DNA from: Nageia nagi
Lineage: Eukaryota > Pinophyta
Direction of reading: 5' to 3'
NCBI GenBank assembly: GCA_050084985.1
Contig: JBITNC010000001.1
Location: 57,040,001-57,104,000, forward strand
DNA length: 64,000 nucleotides
Shown: piece after piece, positions 45,701 through 57,400 of the stretch
How the letters are laid out: each line of letters starts with the position of its first letter
Numbering within the stretch: position 1 is the stretch's first letter
Made by a program: the position numbers and the translations under genes
The notes under the pieces: model-generated
Databases searched by the model: none
Seen by the model: only the letters and a program-made list of their open reading frames with translations
Told to the model about the DNA's origin: nothing

Positions 45701-46693
45701 TCTCATATTCCTCCTCACTAGGAGCATCAACATCAAGCAAATGTAACTTTTGTTGTGTACAATGATGACCATGAATAAATTTCTCATTATAATTATAGCA
45801 CAAGCCCTTATTTTGACATTCTTCCATTTCCTCCCATGTTAACTTCTTAGTTTGCATTGTGTGATTCGATGGTGGGGCACTTGTGTTATTCGAGGAATGA
45901 GAAATATTATGTATTTTGATGAATGGAGGTCTTGCATTTCTTCGATGAGCATTGGCTTTATCTTCAACAAGTTTTGCCAAGGCAATAGCATCCATCATAG
46001 TTTTGGGATTAAACATTTTGACTTTTGGATTAATTTCTTCCTTTAAGCTACTGATAAAACAACTTGTGAAAAATGCATCGTCCAACCCCTCTATGTGATT
46101 TGCCAATTTCTCAAAGTAATTTTGGTATTCTTTGACTATGGTAGTTTGATGTAGCTTGGTAAATGCCCCTGTGAAATCTTCAGAGTCACTAGGAGCAAAA
46201 TGAATCAATAATTTTGAGTGAATTCATCCCATGATGGAGTAGGATGCATCTTTGAGTACCATTGGTGCCATTGGAGAGCCTCATGGTCCAAATGAAAAGA
46301 TGCCATGCGCACCTTCAAATCCTCTGGGATTTGGTTCGATGTGAAATACTATCCAACCTTATAAATCTAGCCAGTGGGATTATCTCCATCAAATTGAGGA
46401 AAATCTAATTTAGTTGTGCATGGAAGAATGAAACCACCTTGTTGGCTCTAAAAATTATGATGATACCCTTGTTGATTTTGTAACTACCCTAATTGCTATG
46501 AACTAGATGCATTGTTGGTATGACTAAGACTTAGTTGAACACTATCACATTTACTATCAAGGGTCTATATTTATCAAATTTCTACCTTGAATGTACTAGT
46601 AAGTGTATCTACCATTTGTTGGATCATAGTTTGAAAGGTCATCATGGTAAGATCAGCTTATGCTACTATCTGGGATCTTATTTCAGGTGCCAT
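42798..46693 (-). pseudogene. Chromovirus G gag-pol polyprotein
   Basis: Minus strand. Gag starts MAPEIRSQIVA at 46693. A long open part, 46208-45585, holds NYFEKLANHIEGLDDAFFTS and the knuckle CYNYNEKFIHGHHC (one Cys to Tyr). Protease at 45566-45312 reads LDLGSTHNFIDP, where DSG would be expected. RT (from 44991) reads [13 protein letters not shown] and [14 protein letters not shown], with the catalytic FFDDILIYS near 44565-44535. RNase H (44242-43862) has FVIESDACGVGIEVVLMQEG. Integrase (43472-43098) has DFIEGLPKSQGK and VVDRLSKYAYF; its DD35E core is partly preserved. The end (42798-43000, WYNTSYHLASKMTPYEAVYG) runs into the F insertion and resumes at 33545. Many stops and shifts. Confidence 0.9.
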
Positions 46694-47478
46694 TTTTGGA
46701 AATTATTATTTATAAAGCTGATATTTTTTGGAAACTACTATTTTTAGAAACTGCTATTTTTAGAAGTTCTTGAAAAAGTGTATGGGTGTCATATATGAAA
46801 ATGATCAGCTCGAAAAAATGATCATAATGGGCTAGGTCTCTCTCGATGATTTTTGGAATGTTGGACTTTTTTTTTTACTTTTTTGGTCTATTTACTTTTG
46901 TTAAAAACTACTAAAATAGTCCAAATTTTTAGTTATTTAGCTCTAAAGTTTTTGCTACCTCTGTATTGCTATTTTTAGTAGCTCTAAAAAATAGCATCTC
47001 ATACATTTTGCTTCCTAAATCAAGGTTTTTTATGTGAAGGAATGATTCTAGGGTAAGGATTATCTGCTTTGTAGGCTTGTCTAAACACCCCTCCTATCCA
47101 ACTTTCACAAGGAAAGAGGCTATGGAGATGGCTTATATGATAAGTAACTTTCTAGTGGTAATTATTGGTGCACTATAGTTTATAGATAGTTGACATAGCT
47201 TCCTACCTAGTTTTAGTTTATAGCCTAGATAGTTGACATAGATTTCGATACATGGAGTCCAATTCTATGTAAGGTTCTATTTGAGGCCTAGGTATTAGTG
47301 TAGAGTTTTTTACACCTCACTTTACACACATATTTATGGGCAAGTGTGTTTAACCAAAAATGATAGATCCTCTTGGATATTTTAAAACCCTCAGTATAGG
47401 GTTTCTAGCTTAGACCTCTAAGATTTTTTTTATATTTTCCTGCAATAGAATGGCCCTAGAAAGAGCTCTGATACGAGA
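46694..47478 (-). other. Leader and PBS of G
   Basis: Non-coding leader between the LTR and gag. GTATCAGAGC (minus, 47474-47465) is the core of an iMet PBS. Nothing else recognised. Confidence 0.65.
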
Positions 47479-47596
47479 TGTTATGATGCTACAATTATGA
47501 AAAAAGGAAATATTACAAAAATGAAATGAATATTGATTTGAAATAAAAATATGACAACTATCTATTGGAAATAACAGAGCATGCACTAGTAAATAG
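47479..47596 (-). repeat. 5' LTR of G, first part
   Basis: TGTTATGATG... matches 32628-32745. Interrupted by B at AATAG (47592-47596) and continued at 51080. Confidence 0.85.
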
Positions 47597-48070
47597 TGTT
47601 AGAATTTGTAATGAAATATTGTGAATATCTAAACTCCTTGTAAATTCAATTAATCACTTAAAGGATATGTAGATACCTTAAGGGATTAATTGAATTCTTT
47701 ATTATGTAACTTTGACTTTACCATGTGGTTAGTTGGTAGGTTAAATTTAGGTGATACATTTATTGTAACCCTAACCTTACCCTTGGGTTAAAGGGAGGTT
47801 AGGGAGGTGCTCTCAAGCTATAAATAGAGGGCCTCTCCTCTTGTAACACAACTAAGTTTTTGGAGTAAGATTACTCTACTAGTTGTGTAGGAGAGAAAGA
47901 GAATTGTTGTAAGAGGTGCATACTTGAGAATAGAGAACTAGTTGTGGATGTACTTCCAATGAGGGAGGAACCACATTATATTTGTGTTATCTTGTGTGAA
48001 TGGTGTTATGTTGTATGATTAAGTTTCCTAGTCTTGGACCTTGAGGATTAGAGTAGATCTAAATCCTTCA
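47597..48070 (+). repeat. 5' LTR of B
   Basis: TGTTAGAATTTG...AAATCCTTCA; TATA box at 47819-47826, inverted repeat upstream. Confidence 0.92.
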
Positions 48071-48950
48071 ATTAGTATCAGAGCTTGGTGTGGAAGCTCT
48101 TCTTCTTAGTGTGGAAGCTCTTCTTCTTGGTGTGGAAGCTCTTCTTCTTGGTGTAGAAGCTCTTTTTGGTGTTGAAGCTCTTATTCCTTCAATTTTAAGG
48201 TCTTGGTGAGGTAAATTCTAAGAGAAGGTATAAAATTCCTCCTCCTTTGGTTATCTTATGGATTATATTCATTTTGATACTAACATTCTTATGATTATGT
48301 TAGTTCAACTCTTAGCAAACATTGCCTCAATAACATAATATATTATTGCTCATTTTGTTTGTTCTACTAACAATCTTTTATGTTAAGTGATTGGGCAATA
48401 ATACATTATGCAAAATTTGCAATTTGTATACTAACATTTTTTTTGATTAGTTGCAATATTGCTATTATTTTTTCTTTTACATACCTTTTATTCCTTTGGT
48501 ATTAAGAGGTCTTTATATGATCAAAATGGCAATAATATGTTATAGTTAAACTTGATTTGTTCTTATGACACTAACCCATTTTTGAACTATGTGTTAACTT
48601 TTTGTTATTTGCAAAATATGGGTAATTTTTTTACTATCCTCTAGTAAACATGTTTAAGAGGTTAGTATATAGAAATAACATATTGTAAGCCATTTATTAC
48701 AAAGGGTGTATTTTCTTTAATATCTATATGATGAGAGCCATACAAAATAATTGTACAAATTTTTTTTTAATTAAATCTCTCATCATAGCTATTTTATAGC
48801 TTAAAACAAAGGGAAAGGTATTTAAAAAATCAAATAAGGATTTTTTTTAATTATCAATTTATAAATAAATTAAACCATATAAAAATTATTATTTTTGGGG
48901 GGGGTAAAATATGTGGGTCCACGAACTGTTTGACACAATGCCTCCTCTAA
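48071..48950 (+). other. PBS, leader and PPR trace of B
   Basis: The PBS is followed by 4-5 copies of a ~21-bp unit (GGTGTGGAAGCTCTTCTTCT, 48085-48180). A GTGAG/GTAAAT possible 5' splice site is at 48206-48216. AT-rich leader follows, and then at 48914-48946 the codons WVHELFDTMPP, a PPR-repeat end. A has WVRGLFDKMHD at 1505-1537 with near-identical DNA. The trace abuts RT sequence at about 48950. Confidence 0.65.
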
Positions 48951-49790
48951 CACAAAGATTGTACTTATCTTAGTCAATCTAAGTATATATCAAACATCTT
49001 GCAAAAGTTTGGAATGGAGGAGTGTAAATATGCTGCAATACCTATTTCTCTTGGAATCATGGTATCTTTGAGCTCAAATTCTCAATTGGCTGATGCTACA
49101 GCTTATAGGCAATTGATAGATAGTCTTCTGTATCTGACTATCTCTCGACCTGGTATTGCCTTTGCAGTGAATATGATGGCATGATTCATGCAAAAACCAT
49201 ATGTTGAACACCTCAATGCTGTTAAGCAAATCTTGAGGTATGTGGCAAGGACAAAGGATATTGCTCTTAAGTATTCCAAAGTGCCCTTGATTGTTCTCTC
49301 TGGGTTCTCAGATTCTGATTATGGGGGAGATAGATATGATAGAAAATCAACCTCTACATATGTGTTTAGCATTGGTTTAGGTGCTATTTCTTGGGCTTCC
49401 AAGAAGCAACCTACTATGACTCTTTCTACCACCGAAGTTGAATATCGAGCCATGTCTGTTGCCTCCCAAGATGCTATTTGGCTGAGGCATCTTCTGAATG
49501 AAATTGGGTATGAGCAAAATGGCCCATCTCTTATCTCTTCAGATAATCAATCGGCTATCTCTTTGGCTAAGAATCCTATATTCCATCAGAGAACCAAACA
49601 TGTGGAAATCCAAGCCCATTTTATCAGGGAGAAGGTTCTAGATGACATCATACACTTGAATTATTGTCCATCTAATGAAAATCTACTAATTTATTCACCA
49701 AGCCCCTTCTTGAAGCTCAGTTCAGCAAGCTTAGGGATTCTCTCAGGTTGGTGAAGTTGCCCTCAAGGGGGAGTGAAGTTTGAACTTTTG
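48951..49790 (+). pseudogene. 3' end of RT and RNase H of B
   Basis: QKFGMEECKYAAIPISLG (49000 on) to RNase H SDSDYGGD, STTEVEYRAM, SSDNQSAI and the TKHVEIQAHFIREKV block. One TGA at 49185 and a frameshift near 49680 disrupt it. Confidence 0.9.
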
Positions 49791-49853
49791 TTAGTGATGA
49801 TAACTTCACCTCTAAGAGGCATTTTTTGATTGTATATTCTATACCTCTGTGGT

Positions 49854-50112
49854 AAGTTTGCTCTGCGTGACAGACTTGTTATACAATTGTTGTTATAGAG
49901 TGTTGATTATTTTATACCTCAGTGGTAAGTTTGCTCTGCGTGACAAACTTATACATTTTATACCTCCGTAGTAAGTTTGCTCTACGTGAGAAACTTGTTG
50001 TATAATTTTTTGAGCATATAATTGATATATCTCTGTGGTAAGTTCACTCTATGTGAGGAACTTCTTGTACATTCTATACCTCCATGGTAAGTTTTCTCTG
50101 TGTGAGAAACTT
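49854..50112 (+). repeat. Array of about five small hairpins (B)
   Basis: Same units as A and F, from AAGTTT at 49854 to AAACTT at 50112. They include AAGTTC/GAACTT with inner CTC/GAG near 50038. Confidence 0.7.
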
Positions 50113-50599
50113 GTATAATTTTTTATGCTCTATTAAAAATCAACACATGACTATATACAACAGGTGACTATGAGCGATGGCTTGGCATCTCCGTGATGAC
50201 TTATAGTGCACCATTGATTAGTTATTTATAAGATGGCATTATTTGATTCTCTTATTTGAATATATGATACATCTAACTAATTTTGTTCATGAGTTGCTTG
50301 TAGCATGCAGGATCTTCAAAAATGCAGGTTACTCACCTTGTGTAAGCAAGCTCATGGAGACTCACATGTTAGCTTAAGTTGATCGAATACTATGTACAGT
50401 GAAACCAGTTGTGGTTAATGATTGTATTGTAAACCATTTTTGTCAAATGATAATGTAGTGAGTCTCAAACTAGTTTTCAAAAAGATTCTCAAATATGTAA
50501 ATGTTCTCATCTCCACTTGTATCTCTATGGAGGAGAACTCTCTTTTACTCTCTCTCTTCTCTCTTCTATGCTCTATCCCAATATTGCATTAAGGGGGAG

Positions 50600-51074
50600 T
50601 GTTAGAATTTGTAACGAAATATTGTGAATATCTAAACTCCTTGTAAATTCAATTAATCACTTAAAGGATATGTAGATACCTTAAGGGATTAATTGAATTC
50701 TTTATTATGTAGACTTTGACTTTACCATGTGGTTAGTTGGTAGGTTAAAGTTCGGTGATACATTTATTGTAACCCTAACCTTACCCTTGGGTTAAAGGGA
50801 GGTTAGGGAGGTGCTCTCAAGCTATAAATAGAGGGCCTCTCCTCTTGTAACACAACTAAGTTTTTGGAGTAAGATTACTCTACTAGTTGTGTAGGAGAGG
50901 AAGAGAATTGTTGTAAGAGGTGCATACTTGAGAATAGAGAACTAGTTGTGGATGTACTTCCAAGGAGGGAGGAACCACATTATATTTGTATTATCTTGTG
51001 TGAATGGTGTTATGCTGTATGATTGAGTTTCCTAGTCTTGGACCTTGAGGATTAGAGTAGGTCTAAATCCTTCA
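50600..51074 (+). repeat. 3' LTR of B
   Basis: Matches 47597-48070 with few differences. Confidence 0.92.
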
Positions 51075-51079
51075 AATAG

Positions 51080-51366
51080 AACTCAAAATAGCATCAATAA
51101 ATAGATAAGGATAGGATTTTTACTGAATAGTAATAGAATCACAGGCTGATTTGGGGGCCCTACCTCCTTACAACTCCAAATATAAAAAATAATATTCAAA
51201 ATGCCTTTCTCCACACACTTCTATTTATTTATAATAAACTAACCCTAACCCTGATAATAATGCAAAATTGGGCTCCGCCCTTACAATCACAATATTACAA
51301 TATAGGTTGATAATTTAATAAAATACTAATCCTAACACTAAAATGTTAGGATATGGGATCCTAATA
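51080..51366 (-). repeat. 5' LTR of G, second part
   Basis: Matches 32746-33032. Ends CCTAATA before the GCTTT duplication. Confidence 0.85.
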
Positions 51367-51371
51367 GCTTT

Positions 51372-51584
51372 ACAAAAAATCCAAGCCCTCTCTTTTATAG
51401 GAAATAACCCCACCTTAACTCACCTTTATACGCAAGGTTTATATGAGGTAATAATGGTCAAGTTGTACTTTTTTAATTTCCTAAATACTTAAATGTATTT
51501 ATAAATACTTTTAATTATTTAAATGAATTATGTAAGTGAGTCACATTTTAGATACCAAATTATAATACATTAGAAATTCTAACA
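51372..51584 (-). repeat. 3' LTR of E, inner half
   Basis: Ends AAATTCTAACA; on the minus strand this is TGTTAGAATTT, the start shared with A/F/B LTRs. The adjacent CTCCCCTTGATGCAAT (51585-51600) is the inverted PPT. Confidence 0.8.
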
Positions 51585-52394
51585 CTCCCCTTGATGCAAT
51601 ATTGGGTAGAGAGTAGAGAAGATAGAGAGAGAGAGAGAGAAAGATAGTAAGAGAGTTCTCCTCCATAATAGATACAATCGAAGATAAGAACTTTACATGT
51701 TAAGAAGTAATAGATCCTAGATAAGGCTCAACTACTTAACCATTTTAACAAATGGTTTATAATATAATAATAATCAACTATAAATAGTTTTAATGTATAA
51801 TAAGTATTCTTCAATAATAAGTTGACATTTTGAGCCTCCATGAGCCTACATACTCAAAGTAAGTGACTTGCAATCTTAAGAAGAAACTTGCAAGCTACAA
51901 GAAGCTCATACAAAAGATTAGTTAAATGCATAATACATTCATATTAACATAATATAAATGAATCAAATTTATCCATCCATAAATTGATCAAATGGTGCAC
52001 TATAACTCATCACAAAGATGCCAAGAAAACTCATAGTCACCTACTGTATAAGAAACATATGTGTTGATCATCATTATCAAAAACTAAGATATATATCCAA
52101 CCATGCACATACTAGTTTTGGCTCACATATGGATAACTAAATAGTTCTAGCATGCATATACTAGTTCCTCACACATGGATAGCTAAATAGTGCAAGAAGT
52201 GTACAAACAAGTTCATCTCGTGTGGATAACTAAATAATACGAACATGCACATACTAGTTCCTCACACATGGAGAACCATATAAAAAAGTGTACATAAATA
52301 TCAACACACTACATATAAAAAACCTTGTAGGGGTGAATTTTTCATCATAAAAAATGAATTCAACAAGAATTAAAACTCCACTCCCCCTTGAGTG
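51585..52394 (-). other. PPT and pol-LTR spacer of E
   Basis: A GA-rich run (51608-51655, minus-strand CT run) precedes the PPT as in A. At 52100-52280 several units of 'GTTCCTCACACATGGATAACT' type recur. They are distant relatives of the hairpin units of A. CTCCCCCTTGAG at 52381-52392 is the inverted second PPT at the pol end. Confidence 0.6.
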
Positions 52395-53990
52395 CAACTT
52401 CACCATCTCAAGAGACCCCCAAATATTGCAAAACTAAGAGTTTAAAAGTGGGTGACAATAATGAAGTTGCAAGATGTCATCCAAAACTTTCTCCTTGATG
52501 AAATGTGCTTCAAGTTTGACATGTTTTGTTCTCTGATGGAACATAAGATTGTTGGCCAAAGCAATAGTAGATTGATTGTTTGAAGGTATTAGATATGGGC
52601 TAACCTACTCATATCCAATTTTTTTAGAATATGCCTAATCCAAATCACTTCTTGAGTTGCAACAATCATAGCTCTATATTTTGCTTTTATGGTGGATAAA
52701 GTGACTGTAGGTTGCTTCTTAAAGGACCAAGATATAGCACGTAATCCAATATAAAACACATAAGCAAAAGTGGATTTCCTATCATCTCTATCACCCCATA
52801 GTCAAAATCTAAGAACCTTGAGAGAAAAAAAGAAGGAAACTTGGTAAACTTGAGAGCAAGATCCTTTGTGCCTACAATATACCTCAAAATATTCTTAATA
52901 GCATGAAGATTTTCAACATAAGGCATTCATAAAACTTGCCATTAGATTCACTACATAGGTAATATCCTACCTAGAGATTGTCAAATAAAGAAGACTACCA
53001 ATAAGATGTTGAAACTTTGTAGAATTTCCCAACTAAGAGTTTGAGTTAGTCTCAAGATTAATTATAGGAGCAACATGAATAGCCACAAGCTTACACTTTG
53101 CCATTCCAAACTTTTGCAAAATATCTAGGATGTATTTGGACTTACTAAGGTAGCTATAATCATTACATTGATATGCTTGCATACAAAAGTAGTAGTGCAA
53201 GATACCAAGATCAGTCATCTCATATTTTACCTTAGGTTTGTTATGTAGTTATTTATGATTACTATATTATTTCCCGTGATCAAAAGATTATCTACATAGA
53301 GAAGAATTAAGATAAAGTCTTTTCTTTCATTGAGCACATAAAGATCTGAATCTGAGTAGCATTTGGAGAACCCAAGAGTCTCAAAATACCCTAAAATCTT
53401 CTTGTACCATGCTCTTGGTTCTTACTTAAATCCATACAATGACTTCTTTATCTTGCACACATGGGACTCTTCTCTTTGCATAACAAACCCTTCTGGTTGA
53501 CTCATGAAAATTTCAACATGTAAGTCACCATTGAGAAATGCACTCTTTACATCAAGCTGAAGTACCTTCCAACATTGAGCTGCTAAAAGGGAAAGGATTA
53601 ATCTAACCATAACCATCTTTTCTATTGGGGGAAAAAATTCCTCATAATCAACTCTATACTTTTGAGTGAAACCCTTAGCTACCAACCTTGCCTTATATTT
53701 CTCAATTTCACCCTCTGAATTATACTTGATCTTATAAATCCACTTGTTCTCAATTACATTCTTTTAGAAAAAATCTAAAACTAAGTCCTAAGTTCCATTT
53801 TCATAAGTGCCTCATATTCCAACTTCATGGCATCCATCCAAAAATTATGTTTAGATGCCTCCTTAAAGGTTTAAGGCTCATTATAATTATTTATTTTAGC
53901 AAGGAGAGACTTATTAAAATTCATGCTTCTAGTTATCCTTTGAGTTGGAAAATTTTAGTCTTGAGGTGACTTATTTGAAGAAATATCCAA
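52395..53990 (-). pseudogene. RT-RNase H remnant of E
   Basis: On the minus strand: MVAKGFTQKYRVDYEE then QLDVKSAFLNGDLHVEI and KKSLYGFK (53685-53422), MTDLGILHYYFCMQAYQCND (53218 on) and PYVENLHAIKNILRYIVGTK (52926-52687). The RNase H end is near 52480-52560. Stops and shifts separate the blocks. Gag and integrase are absent. Confidence 0.88.
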
Positions 53991-54196
53991 CCAAACCAAG
54001 CCCTCTATTTATAGGAGTGAACCCCACCTTAAATCACCTTTTTACCTAAGGTTTATATGATGTAAGAATAGTCAAGTTGCACTTATTTAATTCCCTAAAT
54101 ACTTATAGGTATATAAATATTTTTAAGTATTTAGATGAATTAAGTAAGTGAGTCACATTTTAGATACCAAACAATAATGCATTAGAAATTCTAACA
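53991..54196 (-). repeat. Truncated 5' LTR of E
   Basis: Matches 51381-51584 (CCAAGCCCTCTMTTTATAGG onward). It is cut at about 53990, where RT sequence begins, and ends TTCTAACA before ATATA. Confidence 0.8.
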
Positions 54197-54201
54197 ATAT
54201 A

Positions 54202-55900
54202 TATCTATATGGAAGGTATAGATTATTTCAATGATTAAATGGCCACAATTGCAATGGTGTATTGCTTAATGGATTAACAATTTATGTATCTTTTGGCAAG
54301 GTATTTCATCTAATGTATTATTTTGTAGGATGTAGTGGTTGAAGTACATTTGTATCTTCATATAAAACATTGAAAATATTATTCCTAGGGAGTTATGAAT
54401 TGAATCCTAGTGAGGGAAATTCCTAATAAGGGATCCCTATGGTGAGTTATTGATTTAATAAGTATATCCATCATAAAGGAGATTATGATTTTGCACTTTT
54501 CTTATATATGTGTCTGTAGAAATTAAGTAGATATATGTGTCCTTAATATATTTTGCATTATTCTCAATCAAGTGTATGTAATTTATAATAAAGTATTCTA
54601 GTTTTTAGGTATGTAAATAAAAAAAATTAAGTTTTATTTTTGTGGTCTCTAAAATAGAACAAAGCAAGGCAAATTTCTTTAGACAACACTGCACTAACGA
54701 AGATGCCACCCATCCCAAGACATACCAAATGGCTCACCAATTTTACTGTGATTCTTATGATGAATTCCATTGTCTCATCGAATTGTTTCCATGTGTAGAA
54801 ATTAATTTTAATAATTTTCTAACATCTACCTACCTTGTTAGAAGTCTGATTATTCAAACAACCTACAAATTTGAAATAGAAACTGGAAGATGATAGTAAG
54901 AAGAGAATACTTGACCATTTTAGTGGATGCCCATAGGATATTCTTGGAGGGTGAGTGGGAGTTCATGAAGCTACAATTCACCTTTGTGAACTAGCCTTAC
55001 GTGAGCATGGTTTAAATGTGTAGCAAGGTATACCCATAGAAGTCCTTCTGAATACATGATTTGGAGCGCAATTGTAAATTATTATGTATTGGGATGGGTA
55101 ATGTGGAGATTACTATACATAAGAGTAGTGTTCAACTATAATGAGTACTTCATCTGACCTTACTGACCTGATATCAACAATCCAAAAATATATCAATTTT
55201 AGAGGATGCAAATTCATCATCAAATTAGGTACATCAATCGATTGAAGAAAATATCCAAGAAATTAACAAAGATAATACAAACCTAGAAGAGGAACACAAA
55301 AAAGGCTAAGGGTACCATCTATACTACTACCACATTAGACCTACATAAGATTTTGGACCTCCCATTTAATATTCAATCTAATCTCATCATTGGGATTTTC
55401 AAGAAAAGAGATTCCTATGCTTGGGAACTAGATGTAGATGGAGAGGAGTTGCTCATAAATGGAAATGCCTTATAGTTATTTCTAGAGGAAGAGTTTGAGC
55501 TCCATCTAATGAAAAAAGCTCTATGATTTTGGCTGGGCCAAATACCTCAAATAATCTTAGACTATGCCCCCCATATTTGGTTCTAACACTCTTTTGATTT
55601 TATATTGATTAGTTTCTAGGTACAACCTCATAAAATTGAGTGGATTATTGATCAACTATTGAGGATTAAAGTTATGTATAACTATAACAATTAATTAATG
55701 CCAAGTAACAATCTATTACCCATATTTCCAGAATAATGATGATGATGTTGTGATAGAATAAGTACCAGTATCATCACTTGAATCCAAAGAAGATCCTAGA
55801 AATAACTTTGCATTAACTAGAGATGAAGGAGACTCCTCATCGATGGGATAAACTATTAAATACAACTAGAGGATAAGCCTAGAGTTTAAGTTGGGGAGGA
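54202..55900. other. AT-rich spacer, possible gypsy debris
   Basis: No intact gene. An 83-codon frame at 54642-54893 has no domain I know. The end, TTTAAGTTGGGGAGGATGTTAGG, looks like a degenerate 3' region and PPT before an LTR. Confidence 0.4.
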
Positions 55901-56262
55901 TGTTAGGAGGAGAGAATTCCAATTATTTTATGCATGGAATTTGAATGAAACTAACCATTAAATGATAACAACCAACCAAAGTTAGGTGTCACAAAATGGA
56001 GCCCTTCCTAACCTTATCAACACACCCTTTTGATCTATCTAAGTAAGTTGTTAAGAAGAGGCTCGAGAGAAAAGTTAGAGTGGGTGAGAGATTCAAGAGC
56101 ATTAGAGATATTTAGATACTTCATAGTGGTTGAATTATTATTGTAATTGATTATAATAGAAATTATTATATTAATAAAAATTAAAACCCTTTTTGAGACT
56201 CAACTACTATCTATTTTATTTCTATCTTCCCTTTTTATTTGTTCATCGACTCTTGATTATAG
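55901..56262 (+). repeat. Probable lone LTR of an unidentified element
   Basis: TGTTAGGAGGAG follows the purine run AAGTTGGGGAGGA. The sequence then has typical LTR-end wording (AAAACCCTTTTTGAGACTC near 56188). No partner LTR was found. H inserted at or just past its end. Confidence 0.4.
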
Positions 56263-56263
56263 A

Positions 56264-56756
56264 TGAGAGAATTGAACTATAACATGAACAACTCCAAGAT
56301 CTCATTAAAGCTCACAATACACATCTAACAAACTCACAAAGCAATATCACAAAGATAACACAAGATGTAAGTGGTTCCTCCAACTAGGAGTACATCCATT
56401 AACTAAATCTTTATGTCAATCACAAATACAACTCTCTTACAATCCTCCTAATCTCAACTCCTAAACACTATCCTATAGCATAACTTTACTCCACAAATTG
56501 GTGTGTAATTACAAAAAAGGAACCTTCTATTTATAGGCCAAAATCCCTCTTGGATCACCTTTTTATCCAATGTACAAAAGCATGACATGTACATCCTTTT
56601 ACCCAAGGGGCATGCTTATGACATGGAGTGTAGGACAAGTTACATTATCATATTCACTTAAATACTTAAGGTATCAAATTACACCCTTAAGTATTAGTGA
56701 ACTTACATAGAAGATTATTACAAAACCTTTACAATAATGCATTATACATTCCAATA
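56264..56756 (-). repeat. 3' LTR of H
   Basis: Adjacent CTCCCCTTTAATGCAAT (56757-56773) is the inverted PPT. Confidence 0.85.
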
Positions 56757-57400
56757 CTCCCCTTTAATGCAATATTGGGATAGAGCAAGTAAGAGAGAAG
56801 AAGAAGAGAAAGTAAGAGTTCTCTTCCAAATAGATACAATGGAGATGAGAACTTTTATATATTTGTGAAGTAAGAAAGATCTAGTTTGAGACTCACTACT
56901 TTGCTAAATACAATCATTAACCATAATCGATTTTCAATGTACATGAAGTAGTCATCCAATTAGAAGTCATGAAGAGTATCCGAGAGCCTGCATACCTGAG
57001 GTAAGTAAAATGTAATCTCAAAGGAACCTACAATTCATAAGCAACTCAAATAATAAGATCAATTAGATGCAACATATTCATCTCATCAAGGATAGATGAA
57101 TCACATAAATGCCATCATGAACTGATCAATGATGCACTATAAGTCATCACAAAGATGCCATGCCAAAAACTCATAGTCACCTACTGTATATAAAACATGT
57201 GTTGATTATCATTACAAAATAGAGCATGCACATATGAGTTCCTCACATATGGATAACTGACTAGTGCCAAAAGATACATAAGAGCTCTTCACACATGGAT
57301 AACTAAATAGTGCTAGATTGGCTAATATTTTTGCTTTTTAAAGTTGTATACAATAAGTTCCTCATGTAGAGCAAACTTACCATGAAGGTTTTCTTCCTAA
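56757..57400 (-). other. PPT, spacer and hairpin units of H
   Basis: CT/GA-rich run, then repeated 'CACATGGATAACT' units (57240-57320). At 57353-57376 there is a clear relative of A's hairpin: minus-strand AAGTTT...GAACTT with inner CTC/GAG. Confidence 0.6.

Larger units (their letters stand above)
47597..51074 (+). mobile_element. Ty1/copia element B, internally deleted
   Basis: LTRs at 47597-48070 and 50600-51074. Target duplication AATAG is at 47592-47596 and 51075-51079. PBS TAGTATCAGAGC-type is at 48073-48084 and PPT AAGGGGGAG at 50591-50599. Between leader and RNase H everything from gag to most of RT is gone: a PPR-like scrap joins RT directly near 48950. It is inserted in the 5' LTR of G. 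It is closer to A than to F in LTR sequence and shares A's TGA at the 'MA*FMQ' codon. Confidence 0.93.
32628..51366 (-). mobile_element. Ty3/gypsy chromovirus G, with F and B nested inside
   Basis: LTRs of 405 bp at 32628-33032 and 47479-47596 plus 51080-51366 (split by B). Target duplication is GCTTT at 32623-32627 and 51367-51371. The PBS on the minus strand (47474-47465, GTATCAGAGC) is tRNA-iMet type. Order on the minus strand is gag, protease, RT, RNase H, integrase, then a chromodomain, which defines a chromovirus. F entered the integrase end and B entered the 5' LTR. Both are later than G. The coding part is heavily mutated. Confidence 0.9.
32359..54196 (-). mobile_element. Ty1/copia element E, truncated and host of nested elements
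   Basis: The outer ends carry a perfect 5-bp duplication ATATA (32354-32358 and 54197-54201), inside a 21-bp tandem repeat of the target ('ATGGAAGGCATATATATCTA'-type). Read on the minus strand it ends with a 3' LTR interrupted by element G. At its 5' side only ~205 bp of LTR (53991-54196) remains, joined straight to RT sequence. So the PBS, leader, gag, protease, integrase and part of the 5' LTR are deleted. What is left of E is about 3 kb. It is the oldest member of this nest. Confidence 0.85.

Noticed and set aside
55540-55560. Protein-kinase DFG-like words
   Set aside because: DFGWAK-like match is isolated, with no other kinase motif nearby.
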